Source: Ruminococcus flavefaciens
Lineage (GTDB): Bacteria; Bacillota; Clostridia; Oscillospirales; Ruminococcaceae
Reading direction: 5' to 3'
Assembly: GCF_900116855.1 (NCBI RefSeq)
Contig: NZ_UETD01000008.1
Coordinates: 62,001 to 126,000, forward strand
Length of the DNA: 64,000 nt
Position 1 is the stretch's first letter; each line of letters begins with the position of its first letter. Below, piece after piece: positions 54,358-61,921 of this stretch. The translations under genes and the position numbers were made by a program. The notes below the pieces were generated by a model. The model was not told the origin of the DNA and did not search any database. It saw nothing but the letters and a program-made list of their open reading frames with translations.

Positions 54358-56001
54358 TTAAAACAGGCTTCTCTTGTCTTTCAGCGGTTCATCGAGCAGC
54401 TTGTAGTAGATGTAGATCTCACGGGGCTGTCCCTCCACATAGGCATCAAGGGTGGTATACTCGATAAGCTCCAAGCACATCTCACGGGTAAGCTCCTGCA
54501 CATTGGTGTACTTTCTCAGTCGCTCTATGAACATAGCCACATCTTCCTCGTCCTGCCTGATCGTTGCGAACTTTTCTTCAAGGTCAGCAACTTCTGCCGA
54601 CAGCTCTTTCTGCTCTGCTTCATATTTCGCTATCAGCTTCATCGCCACGACCTCTGACACCTTGCCGAGGACTTTGTCCTCATAGATGTTCTGAATCACC
54701 GTGTCAAGCTCCTGCAAGCGGTATCTGCCTTCTGTCAGCTTCTTGGTGTCAACGGAATACTGTTCTTCGTGGTACTTCGCTTTGCGAGCGAGGAAATCCT
54801 TCTTTGCCTTTTCCTCGTTCTCTACAACAAGCTGTGCAAGGCTGCGAATATCTTCAAGCACGATACGTTCCATGTCTTTCATCTTGATGTAGTGACTCGG
54901 ACAATAGCGTTTTCCGTATTTCAGATATGATGTGCAGTTGAAGTTGTGACGATAGAATTCACGAGGACCGCCACGCTGATGACGGGTGTTGTTCCAACAC
55001 AGCCTTACTTTGTTTCCGCAGTACTGACAGTAGATCAAACCGCTGAGATTTGCAACATATCCGCTGCTGTTACGTTTGCCCTGCGATACAGACTGCTCCA
55101 TCTCACGCACCCTGTCCCAAAGCTCCTGAGAAACAATAGCTTCGTGCGTATTCTTCACAACGATCATATCTTCCTCATCATTTTTGATGACCTTGTGATT
55201 CTTGTAACTGACCGTTCTTGTGCGGAGCTGAACAAGATGTCCGAGGTAGGTGTAGTTGTGAAGTATCTGCCGTACCGTTTCGGGACTCCACATATGTCTT
55301 GTACGGCGAGGATTGGGCTTGCCGAGTTTTGCGTAGTAGTAATCAGAGGGAATCGGCACACCGTCCTCATTGAGCTTATCAACAATGTGGTGCGGACTGA
55401 TACCGCTTGCACGCATTTCAAAGATATTGCGGACGATAGGTGCGGCATCGGGATCGATCACAGGCAGATGATTCGGATCATCGCCTTTCGTGTAACCGAA
55501 CGGAGCGCAGGTCGTGCGGTACTTGCCTGCCTTTGCGTTGGCTTCGATAACTGCCTTGATCTTCTTACTCATAGAAGCGGCGTGCCATTCGTTGAACAAG
55601 TTGACGATCGGCATCATATCAAGTGCGGAGGTATCCTTGCTTGCGGTATCCACATTATCATTCAGTGCAATGAAGCGGATATTATAACTTGGAAAAATGT
55701 AATCCACATATCTGCCGACTTCGATATAATTACGACCAAAACGGCTGAGGTCTTTGCAGATGATAAGATTGATCTTTCCCGACTGAGCATCAGACAGCAA
55801 TCTCTGCACCGCAGGTCTGTCGAAGTCCGTACCGCTCCAACCATCATCGACGTAGGTATCCACAAGATTCCAACCTTGCTCCTTGACATACTTGGTGAGG
55901 ATAAGTTTCTGGTTTTCTATTGACAGGGATTCGCCGGCTCTCATATCCTCCTGCGAGAGGCGGACGTAAATTCCTGCATTATAAATGGTCTGCTTTGCCA
56001 T
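54358..56001 (-). CDS. tnpX: Large serine recombinase (Tn4451 TnpX type)
   Basis: A 547-residue protein; AAGGAG precedes the ATG at 56001 (the frame extends 24 codons upstream through the promoter). The resolvase domain opens with YNAGIYVRLSQEDM, catalytic Ser16, followed by DLSRFGRNYIEVGRYVDYIF with the Arg residues of the site. The Recombinase domain starts at APFGYTKGDD; a zinc ribbon has CQYCGNKV and later C-x8-C; the DUF4368-type end and a coiled coil close the protein. TnpX enzymes excise and insert mobilisable elements at GA dinucleotides. Together with TnpW, DUF4315 and MobC it marks a Tn4451/ICE-like module. Gene appears intact. Confidence 0.9.
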   Translation of the reverse strand: MAKQTIYNAGIYVRLSQEDMRAGESLSIENQKLILTKYVKEQGWNLVDTYVDDGWSGTDFDRPAVQRLLSDAQSGKINLIICKDLSRFGRNYIEVGRYVDYIFPSYNIRFIALNDNVDTASKDTSALDMMPIVNLFNEWHAASMSKKIKAVIEANAKAGKYRTTCAPFGYTKGDDPNHLPVIDPDAAPIVRNIFEMRASGISPHHIVDKLNEDGVPIPSDYYYAKLGKPNPRRTRHMWSPETVRQILHNYTYLGHLVQLRTRTVSYKNHKVIKNDEEDMIVVKNTHEAIVSQELWDRVREMEQSVSQGKRNSSGYVANLSGLIYCQYCGNKVRLCWNNTRHQRGGPREFYRHNFNCTSYLKYGKRYCPSHYIKMKDMERIVLEDIRSLAQLVVENEEKAKKDFLARKAKYHEEQYSVDTKKLTEGRYRLQELDTVIQNIYEDKVLGKVSEVVAMKLIAKYEAEQKELSAEVADLEEKFATIRQDEEDVAMFIERLRKYTNVQELTREMCLELIEYTTLDAYVEGQPREIYIYYKLLDEPLKDKRSLF

Positions 56002-56044
56002 AGTAACTCCTTTCAAATCAAAGCAGTACCATACCGACATCTTC

Positions 56045-56073
56045 AGTATAGCGCAAAATGCCAGTATAGTCAA
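56045..56073 (-). promoter_or_regulatory. Promoter of the serine recombinase gene
   Basis: Minus strand TTGACT (56068-56073), 17-base spacer, TATACT (56045-56050), about 45 bases before the start and overlapping the end of tnpW-like DNA. Confidence 0.7.
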
Positions 56074-56089
56074 TGCCTTGCCGACAAAA

Positions 56090-56302
56090 TTACGCCAGTG
56101 TTTCTTTTACGGCTCTTTCAAAGGCGAGCCTGCTGATCACTTCGTCGATATTTTTCTCTCCGACGAAGCGGCTGTGAACGATGTACTTCTTCCCGTCGAT
56201 CTCATATTCCGAGACACGTTCAGGGAAATCCTTGTACTTCTCGTTCAGCTCAAACATCTTTCCTGCCTTCTCTCTTTCTACGGCAGTATCATTTTTATTC
56301 AT
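56090..56302 (-). CDS. tnpW: TnpW-like transposon protein
   Basis: A 70-residue protein; AAAGGAG precedes the ATG at 56302. The core FPERVSEYEIDGKKYIVHSR and the C-terminal KNIDEVISRLAFERAV fit the TnpW family of Tn4451/Tn4453-type elements and of clostridial ICEs, which is found next to the large serine recombinase gene. Its molecular role is not known; an accessory to recombination or transfer is usually assumed. It lies 88 bases upstream of the recombinase gene in the same direction. Confidence 0.75.
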   Translation of the reverse strand: MNKNDTAVEREKAGKMFELNEKYKDFPERVSEYEIDGKKYIVHSRFVGEKNIDEVISRLAFERAVKETLA

Positions 56303-56381
56303 AGCGAATTTTACTCCTTTAGCTTCTCTGTCTCTATGCTTTAGAGTCGAGGGCTTCGCTTTCTATCTCTCACCCTCATAA

Positions 56382-56432
56382 TAGCCGTAAGGTCGGCTCA
56401 GTGTTTTGAGCCGACTGAGTATTTTACGGCTA
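56382..56432. repeat. Nested inverted repeat downstream of the DUF4315 gene
   Basis: Outer arms TAGCCGTAA (56382-56390) and TTACGGCTA (56424-56432) enclose inner arms GTCGGCTCA (56392-56400) and TGAGCCGAC (56407-56415). A T6 run follows on the plus strand. It may end transcription or be a cruciform site of the mobile element. Confidence 0.6.
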
Positions 56433-56454
56433 CATTTTTTGTTACCGGATAGTT

Positions 56455-56808
56455 TTAATCCTCATAGGGATTCGCTTTATCCGAAAAGCTCATTTGCTGT
56501 CCGAAGTCAGCGGGAAGATCGGCGGTATCGGTCTTCTCATTTTCAGCATTTCCGCCGCCGACCAGTTTCAGAAGCTCATCATCGGACAGACCGCTGGCTC
56601 TCAGCTTCTCCAAAAGCTGATGCTCCGAGGTGATGATCTCGTCAAGCTCACGAGGCTTGCAGTTGTATTCCTCCGCCATCGCCAGACGAGAAACTTCTTT
56701 CAGCTTGTCCTCCAGCGTTTTCTTCTTAGCCGTATCGCTGGCGATACGCTTTTCCAAACCTTTGATCTTCTCAATGAGCTGATCTCTCTTTTCTGTATAG
56801 ATGCCCAT
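56455..56808 (-). CDS. DUF4315-family conjugative-element protein
   Basis: A 117-residue protein starting MGIYTEKRDQLIEKIKGLEK. Residues 5-75 form a coiled coil, and the body (RLAMAEEYNCKPRELDEIIT) and low-complexity acid tail match DUF4315, a small protein of clostridial integrative conjugative elements found near mobilisation genes. The start at 56808 has AAAGGTTG upstream. No catalytic motif is expected; a structural or transfer-accessory role is likely. It is part of the module with TnpW, TnpX and MobC. Confidence 0.75.
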   Translation of the reverse strand: MGIYTEKRDQLIEKIKGLEKRIASDTAKKKTLEDKLKEVSRLAMAEEYNCKPRELDEIITSEHQLLEKLRASGLSDDELLKLVGGGNAENEKTDTADLPADFGQQMSFSDKANPYED

Positions 56809-57070
56809 AGAAAAATCACAACCTTTCATTTTTTGTTCTCAGCAGGCAGAGCCGAGTGAACGAAGCTCAACTGCCATGATCCAATTATAGCGCGCTCTAC
56901 ATTTGAAATACAAGCCGCATTGCGCACAAACTTTTGTTCATAGCTTGTTAACAATAAACCGGGGAATTTTACGATTCAAAAAACTGAAAGTACGCTATTA
57001 CGCCGTTTACGCTATCCGGGCATTTTGACGAAGCGATTTTGAGCGAACATAAAAATCTGAAATTTATTAT

Positions 57071-57099
57071 TGACGTGATCGGGAAAGTGCGCTATATTG
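57071..57099 (+). promoter_or_regulatory. Promoter of the mobC-like gene
   Basis: TTGACG (57071-57076), 17-base spacer, TATATT (57094-57099), followed by a structured 230-base leader that holds the oriT candidate. Confidence 0.6.
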
Positions 57100-57141
57100 A
57101 TAATGGGGAGCGACGATATAGAGAAAGTCGCACAGCTCCAA

Positions 57142-57265
57142 TTCTCGGAATCGAGAAAAAAGACCGAGCCGAAAAGCTCGGAAATGACATTCGCCCCACA
57201 GGGGCGAAACTAGAGTAGCAAGCACGGTGAAGTGTGGGCGCAAAATGCGACTACACACACTTCAC
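57142..57265. other. Candidate origin of transfer (oriT) before mobC
   Basis: Four inverted repeats are packed in 124 bases before the MobC start: TTCTCG/CGAGAA (57142-57157), CCGAG/CTCGG (57164-57181), TTCGCCCC/GGGGCGAA (57190-57208) and a perfect 10-bp pair GTGAAGTGTG/CACACTTCAC (57227-57236, 57256-57265) with a small inner hairpin. GGCGCTGCCCCTACGACCCC follows. Dense hairpins next to mobC are typical of oriT. Confidence 0.55.
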
Positions 57266-57334
57266 AAGGCTTGGCAGAGGGCGCTGCCCCTACGACCCCG
57301 AATTGATAAAAATAAAAAAGGAGAACAAAAGAAA

Positions 57335-57679
57335 ATGAAAGATGAAAAGAAGCGTACATTGTACCTGAAAGTGCGTGTCAGCCCCGAAGAAATGGCGGCT
57401 ATCAAGAAGAAGTTTGAGAACAGCGGTATGAGCAGTCTCAGCACATTTGTTAGAGCCATGATTTTTGAGGGATATATTGCTCAGGTCAACGAAAATGAGC
57501 TGAAGGAACTCACTCGCATCGCCAATAATGTTGCAAACAATATTAACCAAATTGCCCGTCGAGCAAATGTAACGAACAAGGTTTACAAGGAAGACATCGA
57601 GGAAGTCGAGAGCCTTGCAGGTCAGATCATTGATCCTCTGCTGTTTCTGCAAAAGAAGGTCTTGCAGTTGAAGCATTGA
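57335..57679 (+). CDS. mobC: MobC-type relaxosome protein
   Basis: A 114-residue protein; AAGGAG lies upstream of the ATG at 57335. The N-terminal ribbon-helix-helix (KRTLYLKVRVSPEEMAAIKK, SSLSTFVRAMIFEG) binds DNA, and the central ELTRIANNVANNINQIARRA with its NQIAR motif is diagnostic for MobC of mobilisable plasmids and ICEs. MobC opens the oriT region for the relaxase. No relaxase gene follows: the next gene is an HNH-like protein with its own promoter. The module has therefore lost or never had its relaxase here and would depend on one supplied in trans. Confidence 0.85.
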   Translation: MKDEKKRTLYLKVRVSPEEMAAIKKKFENSGMSSLSTFVRAMIFEGYIAQVNENELKELTRIANNVANNINQIARRANVTNKVYKEDIEEVESLAGQIIDPLLFLQKKVLQLKH

Positions 57680-57715
57680 AAAAATGCTATTCGTCTTATC
57701 CAGTAATTGCAATGA

Positions 57716-57744
57716 TTGAATTATTATCAGAATTATGGTATAAT
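57716..57744 (+). promoter_or_regulatory. Promoter of the HNH-like gene
   Basis: TTGAAT (57716-57721), 17-base spacer, TATAAT (57739-57744), 38 bases before the start. Confidence 0.65.
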
Positions 57745-57782
57745 ACCTTTGTATGATAGTATTTCAGTGTGGAGGAATTATA

Positions 57783-58550
57783 ATGATTTGCAGATTGTGT
57801 GGGAAAAGTTTCCTAATATCAGAAATGAGTGAAGAACACTATCCTGCTCATAGTGTAGGTAATGACGATATAGTAAAACTTGATCTTGTTAAAATGATAG
57901 ATAGTATACAGTCGAGCGAAATAAGCAACAGAGTAAAAAGTGGTGAAAAACTTGAAAATGTTATAGATGATGTTTTTGATAATCAGCTTTCTGAAACGCT
58001 GTATCCCAGAGGTAGAACGGCGAGAACTCTTTGCAGGAATTGTAATACTTTCTTAGGAAAATATGATGAAGCGTATTTGAAATTTTTTAATTCAGATGGT
58101 GATCCTCGAAGCATAAAAGGTTTTCAGCCTATAACAAAACTCCAAATAATCAAATCTATTTTTGGAAAATTTTTATCTATCCCTGAAGCGCTGGAAGAAG
58201 ATTTTGATTTCGTCAATTTTGTAAAAGATGAAGAACAAACTGAATATACTGGCATTTGGAACATCTACTTTGTCACACGAGATTTTTCATCTGATATTTT
58301 GGGCTTAAAAGATATAGGTACTGGTAAAGCTGTTTTTGAAGAGGGTGTTGTATATGAATTATCAGATGATAAGTTCATTTATAATCTATTGAATTTTCCC
58401 AAGCATCCTTGCTTTGAAATGACGAATTTATTTGACATACTTAAAAAGAACTACATAGTAGTTAAGGGTACTGGAGCAAACGGAGGTTATCACTCTCAGA
58501 TACTACTTTCAAGATTATTTCAAACGATGAACGAATCGGATGATAAATAG
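57783..58550 (+). CDS. HNH-like zinc-containing nuclease family protein
   Basis: A 255-residue protein; GGAGGAATTATA precedes the ATG at 57783. It opens with MICRLCGKSFLISEMSEEHY-PAHSVG and later has RTLCRNCNTFLGKYDE: two CxxC pairs with an EH(Y)P between them, the layout of HNH/McrA-type zinc-bound nucleases (His as base, N in RNCN). The C-terminal 170 residues are an unassigned alpha/beta part (IWNIYFVTRDFSSDILGL). It has its own promoter and is inserted where a relaxase would be expected after mobC. Restriction of invading DNA is possible. Alternative: a non-catalytic zinc-finger protein. Confidence 0.6.
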   Translation: MICRLCGKSFLISEMSEEHYPAHSVGNDDIVKLDLVKMIDSIQSSEISNRVKSGEKLENVIDDVFDNQLSETLYPRGRTARTLCRNCNTFLGKYDEAYLKFFNSDGDPRSIKGFQPITKLQIIKSIFGKFLSIPEALEEDFDFVNFVKDEEQTEYTGIWNIYFVTRDFSSDILGLKDIGTGKAVFEEGVVYELSDDKFIYNLLNFPKHPCFEMTNLFDILKKNYIVVKGTGANGGYHSQILLSRLFQTMNESDDK

Positions 58551-58709
58551 TTGCATAATTCATTGTTATGCTATAAGCGCTATGCACTGAGGGAAAAACA
58601 TTTATTGCTGCGCCCTGCACAAGAATTATTACAATTACTCCGATATGCTGGACTCCTGCATGATTATGGTATATACTGAATCTACGATAAAAATTTGGAG
58701 GTATCAGCT

Positions 58710-58922
58710 ATGTTGAAAACACCTGAATTGGCAATGCCAAGATCACGCAAGGTCACTACCGTCTGCAACGATAACAGACAGGTCTGGACGGACTATGAGG
58801 AAGCAAAGGCATATTTCCTTGAACTCATGATGACTACCGAGGGCGAGGAACACGACCGAGCAGAGTGCGTATACATTCAGCTCCTGAACGTTCTTGGCGA
58901 GTGCAGCGACGAGGACGAATAA
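58710..58922 (+). CDS. Small conserved mobile-element protein
   Basis: A 70-residue protein starting MLKTPELAMPRSRKVTTVCN; GGAGG lies upstream of the ATG at 58710. The pattern DNRQVWTDYEEAKAYFLELM followed by GEEHDRAECVYIQLLNVLGE fits small proteins that are frequent in clostridial conjugative elements, but I cannot name the family. A weak promoter-like TGGACT-N17-TATACT is present about 30 bases upstream. It is acidic, helical, without membrane segment. Possibly part of the same mobile module. Confidence 0.6.
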   Translation: MLKTPELAMPRSRKVTTVCNDNRQVWTDYEEAKAYFLELMMTTEGEEHDRAECVYIQLLNVLGECSDEDE

Positions 58923-59033
58923 GCAGCGCATAAAGGCTTTGCAGAAATGCAGAGCTTTGGCTATTCCATTCCGAGGACAGAAATACTTCTCAATGCTATC
59001 TGAACTGACAGTTTATAAACTAAAACAATAAGA

Positions 59034-59070
59034 AAAGCATCCTTTCAGAAACTATTCGAGAGGATGCTTT
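59034..59070 (-). terminator. Terminator of the type I-like operon
   Basis: Arms AAAGCATCCT/AGGATGCTTT (59034-59043, 59061-59070) close the minus-strand operon eight bases after the last stop and are followed by TCTTAT. Confidence 0.7.
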
Positions 59071-59077
59071 ATGATTA

Positions 59078-60451
59078 TTATGTGCCTGCTATAGAAAACG
59101 TTATCTCTTTTTGTCCATTATCAGAACTCATTATTTCAAGAGTATCATCATATAGTTTTGCCTCAAAACTTATTACTACAGGTTCTTCAGAGAGTATTTC
59201 TCCTGTTTCTTCTCTAATGTCATCTGATTCACCCTTTTGAAGCTTTGCTTTAAGCTTAATTATTCCCGATACTGTGATCAACGAATTGTCGAATTCAAAA
59301 TGAGTTATTGATATTTGTGATACCTCTAATATTTCAACATGATCTGCAAGACGATTCACACAATCTATGGGGTTATTCATTACATATTCTATTATTGGAT
59401 TTTCATCAATTTCACTTAATGAGAAAATCCTATAAATTGTATCAATGCAAATATCGCTGATCTTTTTAAGGATAAGATATGCTGATTTGAAAATAAGCTG
59501 CCAATCCTCATCGAGAGGACTTATTATTTCATGAAATAGAGCGTTTCTTAATGAATATACAAAACTTGCAAACCACTCAATTCCATTAGTTTGTAAAAGC
59601 CGATGATAAAAATATTGTTCTTTATTAGTCAAACCATCAATATAAGATTTGGAAAACAAATTATACGGTAATTGCTTGAAAACGGCATAAGTGTTAATCT
59701 CATAAATGCCGTTTATTTCATTTGGGAACCGATAGTTTTTCTCGAAATTAAGTCGAATACTTGTAAAGAAACGGTTAAGTTGTGATTGTATCTTTCTGCA
59801 TATAGTTATGTTGTATTTATTTGTATAGTCCTTGTTAGATAATTTATCACCTATCTTTTCAAGTAGTTTATCATATAATTCTTTTAGAATGGAAAGTTCA
59901 TCTATACTCTTATTTGCTTTTATGTATTCAGTAGTATGTTTAAAAATATCACGGGTATCTATATCAAATTTGATTTCTTCATTGTAAGATGTTGTTCTAT
60001 AATATCCAGATAAACCTATATATACCTTGATAATCCACTGATCACAAATATGCAAGCTAACCTGATAGCGTTCTTTTAGTTTTCCGTTCTCATCCTTTTG
60101 TATGTCTTTATCTGCATATTTAAACTCCCTATTCAAAATATAAAAAGTCTGAAAAAAGTATTGCGGAAAAACTTCCAAAACCTTCTTCATTGCAACAGGA
60201 TAGAGCCGATATAATTCGTCCAACGTTTCATCTGAATTCATCCGTTTCTGAACAATCGGCATAATACCGCTTTTATATGCATTTAGAAACGGCTTATCGC
60301 CTCTCGGCATACCATCTTCAGTGAAAACAGAAACATCTGGATTAAGCTCTCTTAGTGTAGCAATATATGTAAACCATGTTTTGATAAAAAGCGTAACAAA
60401 ATCAGATTCCGTAATGGATTTCCATTGTTCGTATTTCTTTTCAATTTGCAT
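59078..60451 (-). CDS. HEPN-motif protein downstream of hsdS
   Basis: A 457-residue protein; AGGTGG precedes the ATG at 60451, three bases after the HsdS stop. RNALFHE (Arg302 to His307) is the Rx4H signature of HEPN ribonucleases, set in a helical region (ASFVYSLRNALFHEIISPLD). The rest is helical with a beta-rich C-terminus (SQISITHFEFDNSLITVSGI). HEPN proteins linked to type I systems include anticodon nucleases such as PrrC and RloC, which respond when restriction fails. No ATPase domain is seen here. I infer an RNase effector or a toxin held in check by the RM complex; the HEPN call rests on one motif. Confidence 0.55.
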   Translation of the reverse strand: MQIEKKYEQWKSITESDFVTLFIKTWFTYIATLRELNPDVSVFTEDGMPRGDKPFLNAYKSGIMPIVQKRMNSDETLDELYRLYPVAMKKVLEVFPQYFFQTFYILNREFKYADKDIQKDENGKLKERYQVSLHICDQWIIKVYIGLSGYYRTTSYNEEIKFDIDTRDIFKHTTEYIKANKSIDELSILKELYDKLLEKIGDKLSNKDYTNKYNITICRKIQSQLNRFFTSIRLNFEKNYRFPNEINGIYEINTYAVFKQLPYNLFSKSYIDGLTNKEQYFYHRLLQTNGIEWFASFVYSLRNALFHEIISPLDEDWQLIFKSAYLILKKISDICIDTIYRIFSLSEIDENPIIEYVMNNPIDCVNRLADHVEILEVSQISITHFEFDNSLITVSGIIKLKAKLQKGESDDIREETGEILSEEPVVISFEAKLYDDTLEIMSSDNGQKEITFSIAGT

Positions 60452-60454
60452 AAT

Positions 60455-61864
60455 TTAGTCCACCTGTGTTTCGAGCCATTTTAATGCAGCATCCTCCTCA
60501 GTTTCTATTGCCAATTCAATTGCATGAACGGCAGTGTCAATTAAATGCTGAGACTGTTTTCTTATAGCAAATGATTCCTGAACTTCTGTTGCAATGTGTT
60601 TCTGAACGTCTTCGTCAATAAGAGGTAATGGCATCTTCAAAAACTCATTCTTTGAAATACCTGTCAGTATAGTACCAGAACATCTTTGCTTCATAAGCAA
60701 CTGAATAGGTTCTGATTTGAACAGTAGCAACAAGGTTTCAGAATTCATTACATTAGAATCTATAACATAGAAGCCTGTAGAGCATAATGCATTATTATAT
60801 TCATCAGGTATCAGTGCACAGCTTTGTAACGATCCTTCAATTGATGAAATAATAACCTGTCCTGTTTTAACAATTCGCCTTGCTCTTGTTGGTAAATCGA
60901 ATCCACAGATAGTTTCTACACCATCGATTACACCATTAAGTCCAACATCCGCAAGTTCTATATATTGATAATATGAATTGTTTAGAGGTGTAAAGCTCCT
61001 ATCATATATGTTGCATAAATTCTCTACCGTATTTGATGTATTAATTATTCTTGTTACATCTTCATATTTTGTTTGATAGTATTCGGCATCTAATCTTCCA
61101 GACACCATAAATGAATTTGATATATCTTTTGATACAATAGTATTAGTAGATATTGTAGCTACATCATATTTTAATTCAGACAACAAATAATTGGAAACCT
61201 TTTCATATATATCCTGAGACTGATGCATTTGCATTTCGCTTTGAATGATAATATTGCTGATCTTCTCACAAAAAACTTCTCCAAATACTGGAATTGGAAT
61301 AAAACAAACATCATCAACATTCAACTTTGGTTGAGCATTTCCGCTTCTTCTCCTTAAAAGAAGAATTTGACCATATTTAGAGTTGAAATAAGTAAGCATG
61401 GTGTGTTTTTGTGCTGTGGAAAAACCTTCAAGTTTAATGCCAATATTGTTCTCGCTTATATTGCATCCTTTTAATACAGAATCAACCCTCGCAAAAAAAC
61501 CAATCGAGTTTCCAACCTTTGATAGAACAATGTCATCTTCCGAAAGCTGTGAATTAGCAATACGGCTATTATCAAATGAAGATATGTATACAAGGTTGCT
61601 GCGGCTAATATAAAAGCCTCCCTTTATGTTCTCTATTCGTACAAATGGAACATCTCCTTTTTCCAAGTATGACGAGCTTTTCAATGTTGAACCAAAAGGA
61701 CCGCTTACAACATTTCTCGCGTCAAGGAAATAATGAGGTTTACTTAGAATAAAGCTCTCTGTACTCAATGCAAGTTTAGAATAATACTCCGGATCGAAAC
61801 GTGTCGATTTGTTGGCTTTCTTAACTATACTAAATAAAAGCTCTTTACATTCCAGCCCATCCAT
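60455..61864 (-). CDS. hsdS: Type I restriction specificity subunit (HsdS)
   Basis: A 469-residue protein with two target-recognition domains (about 20-215 and 245-450). The first has the pattern VVSGPFGSTLKSSSYLEKGD-VPFVRIENI then LSEDDIVLSKVGNSIG; the second has FTPLNNSYYQYIELADVG then KTGQVIISSIEGSL and TGISKNEFLKMPLP. Helical spacers lie between and after them. HsdS determines the DNA sequence recognised by the methylase-nuclease. The ATG at 61864 has no ribosome site; the frame stays open upstream and encodes SPSIEPFNEAKYNAL before it, so the true start is uncertain (see the T7 site at 61915). Confidence 0.8.
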   Translation of the reverse strand: MDGLECKELLFSIVKKANKSTRFDPEYYSKLALSTESFILSKPHYFLDARNVVSGPFGSTLKSSSYLEKGDVPFVRIENIKGGFYISRSNLVYISSFDNSRIANSQLSEDDIVLSKVGNSIGFFARVDSVLKGCNISENNIGIKLEGFSTAQKHTMLTYFNSKYGQILLLRRRSGNAQPKLNVDDVCFIPIPVFGEVFCEKISNIIIQSEMQMHQSQDIYEKVSNYLLSELKYDVATISTNTIVSKDISNSFMVSGRLDAEYYQTKYEDVTRIINTSNTVENLCNIYDRSFTPLNNSYYQYIELADVGLNGVIDGVETICGFDLPTRARRIVKTGQVIISSIEGSLQSCALIPDEYNNALCSTGFYVIDSNVMNSETLLLLFKSEPIQLLMKQRCSGTILTGISKNEFLKMPLPLIDEDVQKHIATEVQESFAIRKQSQHLIDTAVHAIELAIETEEDAALKWLETQVD

Positions 61865-61908
61865 TAAAGCATTATATTTTGCTTCATTGAAAGGTTCAAT
61901 GGATGGGC

Positions 61909-61921
61909 TTATTGAAAAAAA
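61909..61921 (-). promoter_or_regulatory. Possible -1 frameshift site at the end of hsdM
   Basis: On the minus strand the last HsdM codons are ACT TTT TTT CAA TAA; T TTT TTT fits the X XXY YYZ slippery heptamer in frame. A -1 shift enters the open frame that leads into HsdS without a stop. Function is unproven. Confidence 0.35.

Noticed and set aside
54946..55923. 325-codon plus-strand frame opposite the serine recombinase
   Set aside because: It lies wholly within a clear recombinase gene, has no ribosome site and no recognisable domain; long antisense frames are common in such genes.
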